Counted from the first letter of the stretch, positions 27,765 through 37,537 are shown. The stretch: DNA of 64,000 nucleotides from JAGVPT01 sp963772165 (GCA_963772165.1 CAVYWA010000027.1:1-64000); one strand, 5' to 3'. Program-made: numbers and translations. The notes: a model not told the origin generated them from the letters alone.

Positions 27765-27812
27765 TATCGATACCTTTCAAAATGTGATAGTGAGTCGTTC
27801 GTTGATGCCCGT

Positions 27813-28742
27813 TTACGCCGCCGGCCCTCGTGTTTCCATACCGCTATTGATTCGTGCGATGTCGGCGCGAATTCTTTCGGAATTTCCCCAGTCGCTCCAG
27901 TACACATCCTTCACGCGCAGGACTGCGAGACCATGGGCGTCGTGTTCCAAAATCGTTGCAGAAAAGTCGACGGAAGGGAGCGTTGAGTATACTTCTTTTA
28001 CTGTCGATGCTTCATGGGGCGAAAGAAGGTCGGCATCGATTTTCTTGAACGCCTGAAATACCGACGGCGTAAGGAGCCGGAATTTTCGCAGAACCGTCGA
28101 CGCAGCGCCGACAAAGACCATGGTGTTTAACAAACAATGTTCCTGCTGGACTGTGCTGATTTTTTGACTATTCGGTTTCTCCAGAAACCGTTTAACGCGA
28201 AAGACCTCGCAGCCGTGAATATCCGCAATCTTCATGCTCGTTTCAATCCAGCCGTAGTCTGTATAAAACTCATGCCATTCAACTCCAAGGAGAAGCAGGT
28301 ACTTCGAATGGCGATCGACAAATTCTGCGGCGGCGGCAACGTTCTCCATGAAGCGTTTCTCTTCAATAATAAAGTGGTCCGACGGAAAAATGACGACGCG
28401 CGCATCGGGGTCCCGCCGAAGAACATGCAGCAACGGAAGAAGAATGCTCGCGCTTGTTTCTTTGTTCGACGGCTGCACGATAACATTCCGTTGTTCCAAC
28501 GCGGAGACATCGTGCGCGGCATATGAACTTTGCCTGCTGTTGACGGTAACAATGATTCGGTCCAATGGAATAAACAATTGCACCCGGGCGAGAGTGTGAG
28601 CAAGCATTGACCGGGTTCCGGTAAACGCACAAAACTGTTTTGGACAATCAGAATTGAACCGCGTACGAATATACGGCTTCAGCCTTTTCCCCTCACCGGC
28701 GGCAAGGATAATCCCCCAGACATGCTCATTGCGGCGTGGCAT
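27813..28742 (-). CDS. Sugar nucleotidyltransferase, mannose-1-phosphate guanylyltransferase type
   Basis: This is a 309-residue protein starting at ATG 28742 behind GAGGGAA. The nucleotide-binding motif is IILAAGEGKRLKPY, followed by DCPKQFCAFTG, where PKQ is typical of mannose-1-phosphate guanylyltransferases. VVIFPSDHFI, DYGWIETS and RFLEKPNSQK complete the NTP-transferase fold. It would make an activated sugar such as GDP-mannose for the polysaccharide locus about 3 kb further. The C-terminal isomerase domain of bifunctional forms is absent. Confidence 0.85.
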   Translation of the reverse strand: MPRRNEHVWGIILAAGEGKRLKPYIRTRFNSDCPKQFCAFTGTRSMLAHTLARVQLFIPLDRIIVTVNSRQSSYAAHDVSALEQRNVIVQPSNKETSASILLPLLHVLRRDPDARVVIFPSDHFIIEEKRFMENVAAAAEFVDRHSKYLLLLGVEWHEFYTDYGWIETSMKIADIHGCEVFRVKRFLEKPNSQKISTVQQEHCLLNTMVFVGAASTVLRKFRLLTPSVFQAFKKIDADLLSPHEASTVKEVYSTLPSVDFSATILEHDAHGLAVLRVKDVYWSDWGNSERIRADIARINSGMETRGPAA

Positions 28743-28810
28743 ACTTCCCTCGCTACTGTACCGCAAATATACAAAATCGCTTTTTTAGATGCGCACAGAA
28801 GCAACCGCAG

Positions 28811-28984
28811 GTAGTGGGTCATTTTGAATCAACGGTCATTGCGAGGCGTTTTTTGTCGAAGCAATCCTTTTGTTTAATGGAGATTGTCCCGCTGTACGGG
28901 ATGCCGTACAGCGGCACTTCGTCTCCCGACAAAGGGCGTCGGGATCCTCGCAATGACTTTATTCTTCAAAATAGCCCACTACCC
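28811..28984. repeat. MITE-like element with long terminal inverted repeats
   Basis: Outer arms GTAGTGGGTCATTTTGAA (28811-28828) and TTCAAAATAGCCCACTAC (28965-28982) are inverted copies with two mismatches. Inside them TCATTGCGAGG and CCTCGCAATGA form a second inverted pair. The centre holds a perfect hairpin, CCGCTGTACGG (28889-28899) with CCGTACAGCGG (28904-28914). The element of about 172 bp carries no gene and lies between the nucleotidyltransferase start and the phosphatase stop. The TCATTGCGAGG/CCTCGCAATGA arms resemble dispersed repeats I associate with several environmental bacteria. Confidence 0.75.
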
Positions 28985-29027
28985 AGCCGCATGCTCGGGG
29001 GAGGATGAAGCCGGCTCCGTTTGACGG

Positions 29028-29525
29028 CTATTGGGGGCGTCGATGAAGTTTTTCCTGCTGCGCTAACTCCCGGAGTATCGGGAAAATCCGTGCAATCTCG
29101 GCTTCAAGTTCCACAAAGCATTTTTCATATTTTCTTTTCGCCCGCCCGGTAGGGTCCTCGATCGATGCATGCTGCGGAGCTGCGGCCAGTCCGAATTCTT
29201 TCAACAGCAGGATCTTCCGTTCCCACTGCGGAAAAATTCCACGGATAATTCTTCTGTGCGGTTCCGCCATACAGAGAATGATCGACGCATCGCGAACCAT
29301 CACGTTCGTTACTTGCTGTGCCCGGTGCGCCGAGATGTCAATGCCGTGCTTCCTGCATACGGCGATGGTGGTTACTTCCGACGGCGATTCAACCAACGCT
29401 TCAGTTCCGGCGGAGTCTACAAGTATTGAATGCTGCATGCCGTTTTCGGAAACCATTTTCTTTAGAATTGCCGCGCTCATTGCGCTTCGGCAAATATTGG
29501 CTGTGCACACAAAGAGGATATTCAT
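29028..29525 (-). CDS. Low-molecular-weight protein tyrosine phosphatase
   Basis: This is a 165-residue phosphatase of the LMW-PTP family. The P-loop FVCTANICRSAMSA gives the CX5R motif with Cys7 and Arg13, and the general acid Asp is in SIEDPTGR. Members near exopolysaccharide genes (Wzb type) dephosphorylate BY-kinases such as the Wzc-like protein encoded at 51018-53402, which would be its natural partner here. It begins one base after the stop of the hybrid sensor kinase gene, so the two are likely co-transcribed. Confidence 0.9.
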   Translation of the reverse strand: MNILFVCTANICRSAMSAAILKKMVSENGMQHSILVDSAGTEALVESPSEVTTIAVCRKHGIDISAHRAQQVTNVMVRDASIILCMAEPHRRIIRGIFPQWERKILLLKEFGLAAAPQHASIEDPTGRAKRKYEKCFVELEAEIARIFPILRELAQQEKLHRRPQ

Positions 29526-31877
29526 CTATTGCTCGTCCAGCACCTTTCTAACCGCGGCCAACAGCTCATCCAACAAGAACGGTTTCATGATCATGTCACG
29601 GATCCCCATCGAGAGAAATTCCGTTTTCGCTTTGAGGTCAATCGCCCCGGTCGCGAGAATTCCTTTCATGGACGGGTCGAACGCAAACAGTTTTCGAAAC
29701 AATTCCTCGCCGTTCATTTTCGGCATCATCAAATCACTCACGACCAGATCTATTTCGGCTTGGTGCTGTTGATAGAGAGCAAAGGCTTCCTCGCCGTCCT
29801 GCGCAGTATACACCGTATAGCCCAGCGATTTCAGTCCGCTTTCATAAAGCTGGCGGAAAGATTCTTCATCATCGACAATGAGAAGGCATTCACTCCCTCC
29901 TTGAGGCGGTTGTACGTTCTCCTGTGCTTCTTCGGACTTCTCATGTATCGTCACCGGAAGAAAAAGCGAAATGGTTGTTCCCTTTCCGTGTTCACTGCGC
30001 ACATCAACGAAGCCTCCGTGCTGCTGCACAATGCCGTACGCAACAGACAGCCGCAGTCCCGAGCTTTGGTCGGTTGCCCGCGAGTTGAAGAACGGCTCAA
30101 AAATCCGGCGCTTGCTGTATTCATCCAATTCCCTGCCGTTATCGGAAACCATCACGGCAACGAACTCTTTTCCCTCCGAAAACGGAGCCCGGCTTTTGAT
30201 CAGCTTTGGATCGGCAATATGTGTTTCGATCCTAATTGTGCCGCCGCCCGGCAAGCGCTGCTGCGCGGTAATAGCAAGGTTGACAATGGCCTGATGGAGT
30301 TGATGAATATCGCCGTTGACAACGGCGTGGTTATCGTTCAGAGATATGGAAACGGCAACTGACGGAGGAAATGAGTGCTCGAGAATTTTTCCCGCCTGGT
30401 GAACTACTCTTTCGAGGAGCACCGGCTTCTGTTCGGCAGTTTTCGAACGAGCAAAGACAAGAAGGTCATCTGCCAATTCCGACGCCCGCTTCGATTCACG
30501 GATAATCATGTCGGCATACTGCCTCAATTGTGAACTCCCCGCGGCTTCTTTGTTGACCATTTCTGCGGAATTCATTACGATGCCGGCAATGTTTTTCAGG
30601 TTGTTGCCGATGCCGACTGCAAACTCGCCAAGGGCATCCATCTTCTGTACTTGCTGCGAGTCCAGTTCAAATTTCTTCCGCTCACTGACATCGCGAAAGA
30701 TGCTCAACAATAATTTTTCTCCCTTACCTACATCGATGAAAGAGTGACTCGTCTCGACGGGAACGTCTTCTTTTCCATGGCGCTTAATAATTTGAGAAAA
30801 CGGCATCTTCAACGTGCCAGCATCGAATTGGGTGCGAAAGGCGGAATTCGCGCTGTAGCGTTTCTCGAGATTCTCATTTCCTGCGGTATATTCACGGAGC
30901 AATTCCTCGCGCGAAGTTTTCACAAGGTCGCAATAGGCCGAATTCACCATAACAATTCTGCCGTAGCGATCCATCAACCGTATTGCATCGACAGAGTTCT
31001 CGAAAATGGTGCGGAAACGCTCTTCGCTGCTGCGCAGGGACGATTCTGTACTTTTCAATTTCACGTTGGCGCGCAGTAAAACGAATGTGATCATGAAAAC
31101 CGCCAGGCACAAGAGACCGCACATCACGGCGCCAATGATCGTCCCGGCCGTCCAGAATGAATAATTGGGGTCAGCGATTTCTACGCTTAACATCGTGTCG
31201 TACCCTGGTACTGCACTTTGAAGGCGAAGGGGGGATTCGGCATTGGAATACCCTGTCGAAGCGATCTCTTTCCCTGTACCGGAAAACAGAGTAACCTCGT
31301 AGTTCTCCATCGGATGGCGTTGAAGAACGCCACGGAGGAGTTTTTTTGCTGAATAGAAAACGGAAAAGGCAGCAGACGGTGATTCATTTTCGGCAGAGGA
31401 AAATCTTGCTTCAAAGTAGAAATCGTTGTTCAGTTGGACCGGTTTTGAATATAGCATCGTTGTTGAACTATCGGCGAAATTCCTCGAAGGGGTAGCTGGA
31501 ATAGTTTCCCGCAATGCGATGTCGGCAGCCGAGTCCGCAATGAAATTCCATTGGGAGACGGAATTCCTTATCAATTCGATGGAAACAATTTCAGGATGTG
31601 CGGACCCGAAACGTTGGCACTGCTGGAACAGGCTCAAGCCGCCGTCGGCTGCATGATGGATGTTAGCCAGGAAAAATTTCTCGTCTGCAAGCAGGGTGGT
31701 TTGGAGCGTTGAGCTAAGGATCCGAAGATCGCGTTGAGTTCGTTCACGTTCGGACGAATTGCTTTCGTCGTACAAAACATAAAAAAGCGACGCAAATGCC
31801 GCAACAAAAAAAAGAAATAGCACAACGGGGGAGAAAATCATTCCTCCACTCACCGAAGACGCCCTGCGTTTTTTCAT
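29526..31877 (-). CDS. Hybrid sensor histidine kinase-like protein with degenerate kinase core
   Basis: This is a 783-residue membrane protein. It has a helix at about 13-35, an extracytoplasmic sensor region at about 36-240 and a second helix at about 243-268. A PAS domain follows at about 285-400, a dimerisation region at about 410-480, an ATPase-like domain at about 520-642 and a receiver at about 664-780. The usual GIAHDFNN phosphoacceptor motif reads GIGNNLKN, so Asn425 replaces His. The N-box has Thr537 for the second Asn, the G1 box is DNGRE, and the G2 box is SGLRLS. The receiver is intact (Asp669/670, Asp715, Thr743, Lys765). It is probably a pseudokinase that relays through its receiver or acts as a scaffold. 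It is followed immediately by the tyrosine phosphatase gene. Confidence 0.85.
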   Translation of the reverse strand: MKKRRASSVSGGMIFSPVVLFLFFVAAFASLFYVLYDESNSSERERTQRDLRILSSTLQTTLLADEKFFLANIHHAADGGLSLFQQCQRFGSAHPEIVSIELIRNSVSQWNFIADSAADIALRETIPATPSRNFADSSTTMLYSKPVQLNNDFYFEARFSSAENESPSAAFSVFYSAKKLLRGVLQRHPMENYEVTLFSGTGKEIASTGYSNAESPLRLQSAVPGYDTMLSVEIADPNYSFWTAGTIIGAVMCGLLCLAVFMITFVLLRANVKLKSTESSLRSSEERFRTIFENSVDAIRLMDRYGRIVMVNSAYCDLVKTSREELLREYTAGNENLEKRYSANSAFRTQFDAGTLKMPFSQIIKRHGKEDVPVETSHSFIDVGKGEKLLLSIFRDVSERKKFELDSQQVQKMDALGEFAVGIGNNLKNIAGIVMNSAEMVNKEAAGSSQLRQYADMIIRESKRASELADDLLVFARSKTAEQKPVLLERVVHQAGKILEHSFPPSVAVSISLNDNHAVVNGDIHQLHQAIVNLAITAQQRLPGGGTIRIETHIADPKLIKSRAPFSEGKEFVAVMVSDNGRELDEYSKRRIFEPFFNSRATDQSSGLRLSVAYGIVQQHGGFVDVRSEHGKGTTISLFLPVTIHEKSEEAQENVQPPQGGSECLLIVDDEESFRQLYESGLKSLGYTVYTAQDGEEAFALYQQHQAEIDLVVSDLMMPKMNGEELFRKLFAFDPSMKGILATGAIDLKAKTEFLSMGIRDMIMKPFLLDELLAAVRKVLDEQ

Positions 31878-31916
31878 GCCGTTGACCTGCGGGTTGATGG
31901 TTGAAAAAATTTACTC

Positions 31917-33146
31917 TTAAGGATAAAAACTGATTCTGCCAGTCCAAAATTTGGCGAAAAGATACGAAGCGATATTATCGCGGTCACGCCTGGGGAGCGA
32001 AGCCGCAGCAATAAGACTGTCGGCAAAGGTATCCAGCGACCAGTTGGCAATAATTTCCTTGGAGCGTGCACTCATTGCGCACAGCCGGTCAGGCGGCATA
32101 TTCGACATCCTCAGCATGAGCTGCGAAAGCTTCTCTGCATCGCCGACATCAAATGTCCATCCATTCTGCCCCTCTTCGACCAGGGCACGCCCCGCTCCGC
32201 ATCCTTTGCTTACAAGCACCGGGAGGTACGATGCCATTGCTTCGTTCACGACAAGCCCCCATGTTTCGATTGCGCTGGGAAGAATAAACGCGCTCGCTAG
32301 ACCATAATACCGGCACAATTCTTCCGAAAACCGGCTCCCGATAAACTTGACATCAGGAAAATTTTTCATCTGCTCTTTATGGCGTTGCTGTTCATCTCCT
32401 TCGCCGATAAGAACTAACCCCCATTCGTTTTTCGGTGCCAACGCAGCATATCTCCGGTACGCATCGAGCAGTGTCGTAATCCCCTTTCGTTCGATGAATC
32501 TTCCGACAAAAATAAAGTACCGCGGCGGGAGGCCCAGCGCGGCCCGCAACGAATCAGCCTGTTGGCGTGCGGCTTCCGCACGGGTGGAAAAAAAATCGTT
32601 GTCGACGACGTCGACACCGTAGAAAATTCTGTCCGGCGGAAACCCCATTTTGATATAATACGATGCGTGGCTTGGCGCCGGAATAAATGCGGCGTCGATA
32701 TTCTTGTGGATTATCCTTTTTGCCTCTGTCACGATGATTCCACGTTTGTCCGAACTTTCCCACGCGTCATCCATCATGATCATCAATGATTTGTGATTCA
32801 GACTGTATTTAACGGATGCCATGCCCGATGGAAACGGAGTTGCCGGTGCGACGACAACGTCCGGCCGAATGTTTTCAAGTGCCGCGAGTGCAGTCGCGTG
32901 GATCGTGTGGGGTGAAAGCGCTCTGTACGATTTCCCGGAGAAGAGGCACACATAATCATCCCCCCGATTTTGTATGATCTCCGGAAACGGATAGAGCGCA
33001 TCTTTGGAAGCCACTTCGATCGCAGTAAGACGCCAGTCAATGGCGAGAAGCCTCTCTCGTAAATGACGAATCCTCGCCTGGTGGTAAGGAAGGAATTTCG
33101 TCCACATAATGGCGATATGTTTCCGGTATGTCCGATGCCCGGTCAA
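31917..33146 (-). CDS. Glycosyltransferase family 4
   Basis: This is a 409-residue GT-B enzyme. The first strand reads HIAIMWTKFLPYHQAR. The donor-binding half has FIFVGRFIERKGITTLLDAY and the EX7E-like segment SAIETWGLVVNEAMAS. The start TTG at 33146 overlaps the preceding stop (TTGA), and a later ATG at 33107 would cut into the first strand, so TTG is preferred. It is the last gene of the polysaccharide locus. Confidence 0.85.
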   Translation of the reverse strand: MTGHRTYRKHIAIMWTKFLPYHQARIRHLRERLLAIDWRLTAIEVASKDALYPFPEIIQNRGDDYVCLFSGKSYRALSPHTIHATALAALENIRPDVVVAPATPFPSGMASVKYSLNHKSLMIMMDDAWESSDKRGIIVTEAKRIIHKNIDAAFIPAPSHASYYIKMGFPPDRIFYGVDVVDNDFFSTRAEAARQQADSLRAALGLPPRYFIFVGRFIERKGITTLLDAYRRYAALAPKNEWGLVLIGEGDEQQRHKEQMKNFPDVKFIGSRFSEELCRYYGLASAFILPSAIETWGLVVNEAMASYLPVLVSKGCGAGRALVEEGQNGWTFDVGDAEKLSQLMLRMSNMPPDRLCAMSARSKEIIANWSLDTFADSLIAAASLPRRDRDNIASYLFAKFWTGRISFYP

Positions 33147-34519
33147 TGGCTGCCGCCTTCTCCGCCGTCGGATTCGGACGACGGAGGCGCTGAAGCCTTC
33201 TCCGCTACGTTCTCATCTTCACGGTAAATCAAAGAGCGCGATGTTCTTGGGTATTGGTTTTCGTAAAACTCATCTTCCTCATACGAAACTTTTTCTAATC
33301 GTGAGCGCTTCTCTGCGGCGTATGCAAGTCCGATAATAGTGAATTGAAGGTTACCGAAGAATGCAGCATACAAAATAATGTTGTCCGTAAACATGATGAG
33401 AACAAATGGAAGGAAGCTCGATGCTGCCGCGAAAAAAAATGTACGTATTTCCCCCTCGCTGTGCCGGGCTTTCTTGAGAAGGTGTCGAACCTGGAAAATC
33501 ATCGTCAAAAGAAAAAAAACTGTGCCGACAGCACCGTAATCGTAAAGGAGCCTGAGCCAATCGTTATGCGGATGCGTGAGCTGGCCGTTGGATAATTTCA
33601 ACACCAGTTCTTCCGATGCATTGGCACCGTGCCCCCACCATGGCTTGTTGGCAATCTCAACCAATAATATCTCAGCCATGTAACGGCGGCCGCTTGTTGC
33701 AAGATTTTTTTCGTCTCCGATATCTTCGAGCGTGCCTTCCCCTTTCATGAACATTTTTTCCTGTACCCTGGGCGTGTAGAACAGGGCCAAGCCGAGAAGG
33801 GCGACGATCACCGCCAAGGTCACTCTCACGCGCAATTTCATCGGCGAAAAGGTAAGCGGGAGAGCCGTACCCGTCACAAAAATTGCCATGCGTGTCAAGG
33901 CAAGCACCGGTAACATGGCAATCCCCCCCCACCAAAACAAATCTTTTATTCTTCCGCTTGAATATCCTGCAACAAAAAAAGCTCCGAGCAAGGTGGCTGT
34001 GATCGCCTGCGGCGCCAATCCGGTGCTGCCGGGTAATTCTCCCGTCAGCAAAAGACCCGTCAAAAACGCCCCGAGAAAAAGGAGCGCCGCCGAGAATATT
34101 TTTATGAGAAGCCCAAAGTTTATCAGCTGTTCTTCATCGATCTTCGCCGTCGACACCGCCATTCCCACCACGATCGGACAAAGAAGCATTATGCTGCGCT
34201 GCAAGTTGGCAGCGTCGGACATGTACCCACTCAGAACAACAAAAAGACCCCACGGCAACCAAACGAAGACTGGAAAGCTCATCCTGCCCAGGTTCGCCGG
34301 AATGACCATCACTGCGAATGCGAGACAGAGGATCCATGAATAGCCTGCCACGGAGAAGAGCAAAAAACTTGCGCCGCCAAAGGCGCAGGCAAACAATGTC
34401 GTTATGAAAACTACCCACACAATAATGGGAAGCTTGGAGTGCCGGAGAACCTCTTTCCAGTTCAGCGGTTGCACTTCTACGAACTCTTCCATCACATCAT
34501 CTGCAACTTCTTCGGCCAT
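33143..34519 (-). CDS. O-antigen ligase/polymerase family membrane protein
   Basis: This is a 458-residue polytopic membrane protein with about ten or more helices and a large loop. The loop ends in LTHPHNDWLRLLYDYG, the WaaL/Wzy_C signature. The family joins O-polysaccharide to lipid A core or polymerises repeat units. Both termini are charged and cytoplasmic. It is 4 bp from the preceding GT2 gene and overlaps the next GT4 gene. Ligase versus polymerase cannot be told from the sequence. The presence of an ABC exporter favours ligase. Confidence 0.85.
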   Translation of the reverse strand: MAEEVADDVMEEFVEVQPLNWKEVLRHSKLPIIVWVVFITTLFACAFGGASFLLFSVAGYSWILCLAFAVMVIPANLGRMSFPVFVWLPWGLFVVLSGYMSDAANLQRSIMLLCPIVVGMAVSTAKIDEEQLINFGLLIKIFSAALLFLGAFLTGLLLTGELPGSTGLAPQAITATLLGAFFVAGYSSGRIKDLFWWGGIAMLPVLALTRMAIFVTGTALPLTFSPMKLRVRVTLAVIVALLGLALFYTPRVQEKMFMKGEGTLEDIGDEKNLATSGRRYMAEILLVEIANKPWWGHGANASEELVLKLSNGQLTHPHNDWLRLLYDYGAVGTVFFLLTMIFQVRHLLKKARHSEGEIRTFFFAAASSFLPFVLIMFTDNIILYAAFFGNLQFTIIGLAYAAEKRSRLEKVSYEEDEFYENQYPRTSRSLIYREDENVAEKASAPPSSESDGGEGGSH

Positions 34520-34523
34520 AGAT

Positions 34524-35507
34524 TCACCTTAAAAAAACGCGACGACGAAGCCCCCTTATAAAGGTAAAAATTTGCAGGACAAATTTCCTTATCATTTTTG
34601 GTGTCATCGCGAGAAGGAAATATGCCGCCGCGTGCGGATTTGTCCTCGAATAACGCCACATTTCATGCACTTCCTCCAGCACTCGGTCGGATTGATCAAG
34701 ATGGATAAACATCGAAGCTCTCATTCTGTGCCACATCCCTGCATAGAGAGCAAAATCGCGATGTTGACCGGTGTGAACGCTGAGACGGAGAGTGTTTAAG
34801 TATTCCCCCACCACATCGGGAATCTCGGGGCTCCGGGTCGGATGCCCGGTCAATGGACCGCGCAGCCAGAATATCGCACATGGTTTTTTGGAATAGGCAA
34901 TGCGGTATTGCACGGCCAGGCGCGCCCACGTCAATAAATCCTCACCGATAGCAATGTTGCCCGGAAATCCCCCGATAGATTCCAATGCTTTTTTTCTTAC
35001 GGCAACGGCAGAAGACCAGAGAGGGGGGTCGGAGTGTGCAGCAACTTCAAAATAATTCTGAAGGATACCTTCCCATTCGCCCGGCGGAAGCCGCCGAAGA
35101 ATCGGTACACCGACGGCCCCGTTCAGCTCTCTATAAAGATAATGCGTCGCAAACACCGAACCATCGGGAAAAGCATCACGTAATCGCGCGATGGTTTCAA
35201 GGAAGTTTGGCTTCCATTCATCATCGGCATCGAGGAACGCGATAAGGTTATTCTTCGCTTCTGCAATACCGCGGTTCCGCGCGGCAGAAACACCCTTATT
35301 TTCCTGCGTGATGATTCGAACGCGGGGATCATTCATTGCGCGGACGATGTCGTCTCCGCCGTCGCTGGATCCATCGTTCACCACAACAATTTCATAGCCG
35401 GAAACCGTTTGAGCGAAAATAGAATGTACCGCACGCTCCACTTCGTTCCTATTATTATAGAGCGGTACGATCACCGATATTTTCATCTCGGGCATACGAT
35501 GCGTCAT
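34524..35507 (-). CDS. Glycosyltransferase family 2
   Basis: This is a 327-residue GT-A enzyme. The N-terminus KISVIVPLYNNRNEVERAV, the nucleotide-binding VVNDGSSDGGDD and the metal-binding DADDEW are present. The ATG at 35507 overlaps the previous stop (ATGA), supporting this start over the in-frame ATGs at 35495 and 35486. Acceptor sugar unknown. Confidence 0.88.
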   Translation of the reverse strand: MTHRMPEMKISVIVPLYNNRNEVERAVHSIFAQTVSGYEIVVVNDGSSDGGDDIVRAMNDPRVRIITQENKGVSAARNRGIAEAKNNLIAFLDADDEWKPNFLETIARLRDAFPDGSVFATHYLYRELNGAVGVPILRRLPPGEWEGILQNYFEVAAHSDPPLWSSAVAVRKKALESIGGFPGNIAIGEDLLTWARLAVQYRIAYSKKPCAIFWLRGPLTGHPTRSPEIPDVVGEYLNTLRLSVHTGQHRDFALYAGMWHRMRASMFIHLDQSDRVLEEVHEMWRYSRTNPHAAAYFLLAMTPKMIRKFVLQIFTFIRGLRRRVFLR

Positions 35508-36679
35508 GTGTACTGATTATATGCTGCAATAAGCAGCGAAGAGTATTTCGATAACGAGAACTGTGCTTCCATTTTCTTCTGGCCTGCTTTCCCCATTTTC
35601 CTTGAAGATGCAGGGTCACGTAACACGGTGAGAATTGCTTCCGCCATCTTGTCCGCGGCACTATAAGGTACCAGCAACCCGGTCGTGCCTGGATCAACAA
35701 CTTCACGAAGTCCGCCGACATCGGCGGCAACGACAGGAACTCCTGCCGCCATCGCTTCTGCTGCGCTGAGACCGAACCCCTCATACTGTGAAGGCACAGC
35801 AACGACATCCATAATCCCATAGAGTGAAAATGTCTTTTCGTGCGGGGTTGAGCCCAACCAGCGCACGTTTTCAATGAGGTGGAGTTCCTCAGCAAGCGCT
35901 TCGAGCGAGGATTTGTCCGGCCCATCTCCGATAATAACCAGAACCGCCCTGGGCATTGATTGTGTCACACGCTTCATCGCATGGAACAAAAAAGAATGTC
36001 CTTTTTCGGAGCGAAGCCTTGCCACAACGCCGATAATAGGTCTGCGTGAGATATTCAGATTTTTTTTTACTTTTTCCCGATCTACTTTCGATGCACTTCT
36101 TCCAATTTTTTTGACGTCTATAGAATTGTACAGAGTGCAATGATGCAGCCTTGAATCTAACATGCTGTTGTTATACAGCGTTCCTGAACCGAACCACGAC
36201 TTTTCCGTCGCTATGGAGTTGCAAAAAAACATTGTGCAGATTTTACTTGCGAAACGAACCAAAAATTTTTCCCTCTTGCCAAATCGACTGGCCGGATAAT
36301 GGATCGTTGCGAAAACATTCTTTACACCCGCCAGCTTTGCCGCAAGGATGGGAACCAGGCCTGGCGCCACATATTGCACATGAACGACGTCGGGCATAGC
36401 CGTTTGCAGCGCTTTCACTAAAGCCCGAACAAGCTGCACCAATTGACTTATGGATTGTGATGTTGTCGAACGGTCGAGCTTCAAAAGCTGTATGGCTGCG
36501 CCGGCCGACCGAAAATCCTCGACAATACTATCATCGTACTCATAATAACAGCAGACCGTGACCCGGTAGGAATTTTTTACAAGGACCCGGACCATTTCCA
36601 GCGTCTGCATTTCCGTTCCCCCCAGAAGAAGCACCGGAGTCGCCACGAAAACATGTTTTGATACGATTGGTGAAGTCAT
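35504..36679 (-). CDS. Glycosyltransferase family 4
   Basis: This is a 391-residue GT-B enzyme. It begins HVFVATPVLLLGGTEMQTLEMVRVL in outline, with the GGTE loop typical of family 4. The donor-binding half has IIGVVARLRSEKGHSFLFHAM, LVIIGDGPDK and the SQYEGFGLSAAEAMAAGVPV segment with both glutamates. It lies 6 bp after the FkbM methyltransferase and overlaps the GT2 gene by 4 bp. Confidence 0.9.
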   Translation of the reverse strand: MTSPIVSKHVFVATPVLLLGGTEMQTLEMVRVLVKNSYRVTVCCYYEYDDSIVEDFRSAGAAIQLLKLDRSTTSQSISQLVQLVRALVKALQTAMPDVVHVQYVAPGLVPILAAKLAGVKNVFATIHYPASRFGKREKFLVRFASKICTMFFCNSIATEKSWFGSGTLYNNSMLDSRLHHCTLYNSIDVKKIGRSASKVDREKVKKNLNISRRPIIGVVARLRSEKGHSFLFHAMKRVTQSMPRAVLVIIGDGPDKSSLEALAEELHLIENVRWLGSTPHEKTFSLYGIMDVVAVPSQYEGFGLSAAEAMAAGVPVVAADVGGLREVVDPGTTGLLVPYSAADKMAEAILTVLRDPASSRKMGKAGQKKMEAQFSLSKYSSLLIAAYNQYT

Positions 36680-36685
36680 TACGTA

Positions 36686-37537
36686 TTATCTCGCAAGCAA
36701 CAGCTGACACGGTTCGTAGAATATCGACTCCGACGGGACGGCGACGCAATTCCAGGTTGATTCAAAGGAACGATCCAAAAGCCCGTCCTGCCGCAGACGG
36801 AAGAGAGTATATCCCTCCCCCAAAATGGCCTGGACCTCGTCTAACGCAAAAAATCTCCGGCTCACCTCGTTATATTCAAAGACGATAAGCGGCCTGTGCG
36901 ATGAAATGTACTTCATTCCTCCACGGAGAACGAGCGGCTCTGCCCCTTCAACATCAATAAGAACGATCGCCGGTTCGCTAAACTTCAGCAGTTCATTATC
37001 GAGCGTCGTTGCGGGCACAACAACATGGCTCGCCCCTTTCTCATCGACAATTGAAGCGGCAAGGGGATTCTCGTCGAAAAACAAGTGTGTAGATTGTCCG
37101 TCGGCGTCCAGCGCTTTTTCGATAATTTCAACGTGCGCATAGTTGTTCAGCTCGACAGTTCTTCGGCAAGCTTTTACACATTCCGCATGAGGTTCAAAGC
37201 CAATGACATGGGAAACAATTCCGTATCCGGCAACATCGACGATCATCTCACCAATGTTGCAGCCAACATCGGCAAAGACAACAGGGCGACGCAAGGAACC
37301 CAATATGTTCTTAAAGAACAGATGCGTCTCCGGCTCGTTGGCTTTTCCATTGATCAGAAGAGTATAGCAAACAGCCACATTGTGATTAAAGTAGAGCTTC
37401 TTCCCGGCAAATTCGAGAATGCGATCGGTGGTAATCAAACGCTGTACAAATCCTATCCCCTTAAGCGTAATGCCGAAGTAGCTGCGGCACCACTCATACA
37501 ATTTTATGTATACTTTTGCAACGATAAACCAAAACAT
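36686..37537 (-). CDS. FkbM family methyltransferase
   Basis: This is a 283-residue SAM-dependent methyltransferase. Motif I is VVFADVGCNIGEMIVDVA, followed by VIGFEPHAECVKACRR, the FkbM domain core IVLIDVEGAEPLVLRGG, and the closing LIVFEYNEVS. FkbM enzymes methylate hydroxyl groups, here probably of a glycan. It sits 6 bp before a GT4 gene, and just after the broken SGNH gene. Confidence 0.88.
   Translation of the reverse strand: MFWFIVAKVYIKLYEWCRSYFGITLKGIGFVQRLITTDRILEFAGKKLYFNHNVAVCYTLLINGKANEPETHLFFKNILGSLRRPVVFADVGCNIGEMIVDVAGYGIVSHVIGFEPHAECVKACRRTVELNNYAHVEIIEKALDADGQSTHLFFDENPLAASIVDEKGASHVVVPATTLDNELLKFSEPAIVLIDVEGAEPLVLRGGMKYISSHRPLIVFEYNEVSRRFFALDEVQAILGEGYTLFRLRQDGLLDRSFESTWNCVAVPSESIFYEPCQLLLAR

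Noticed and set aside
29529..30362. 277-codon open frame on the plus strand opposite the sensor kinase
   Set aside because: Composition is that of an antisense shadow; the minus-strand protein has clear domains over the whole span.
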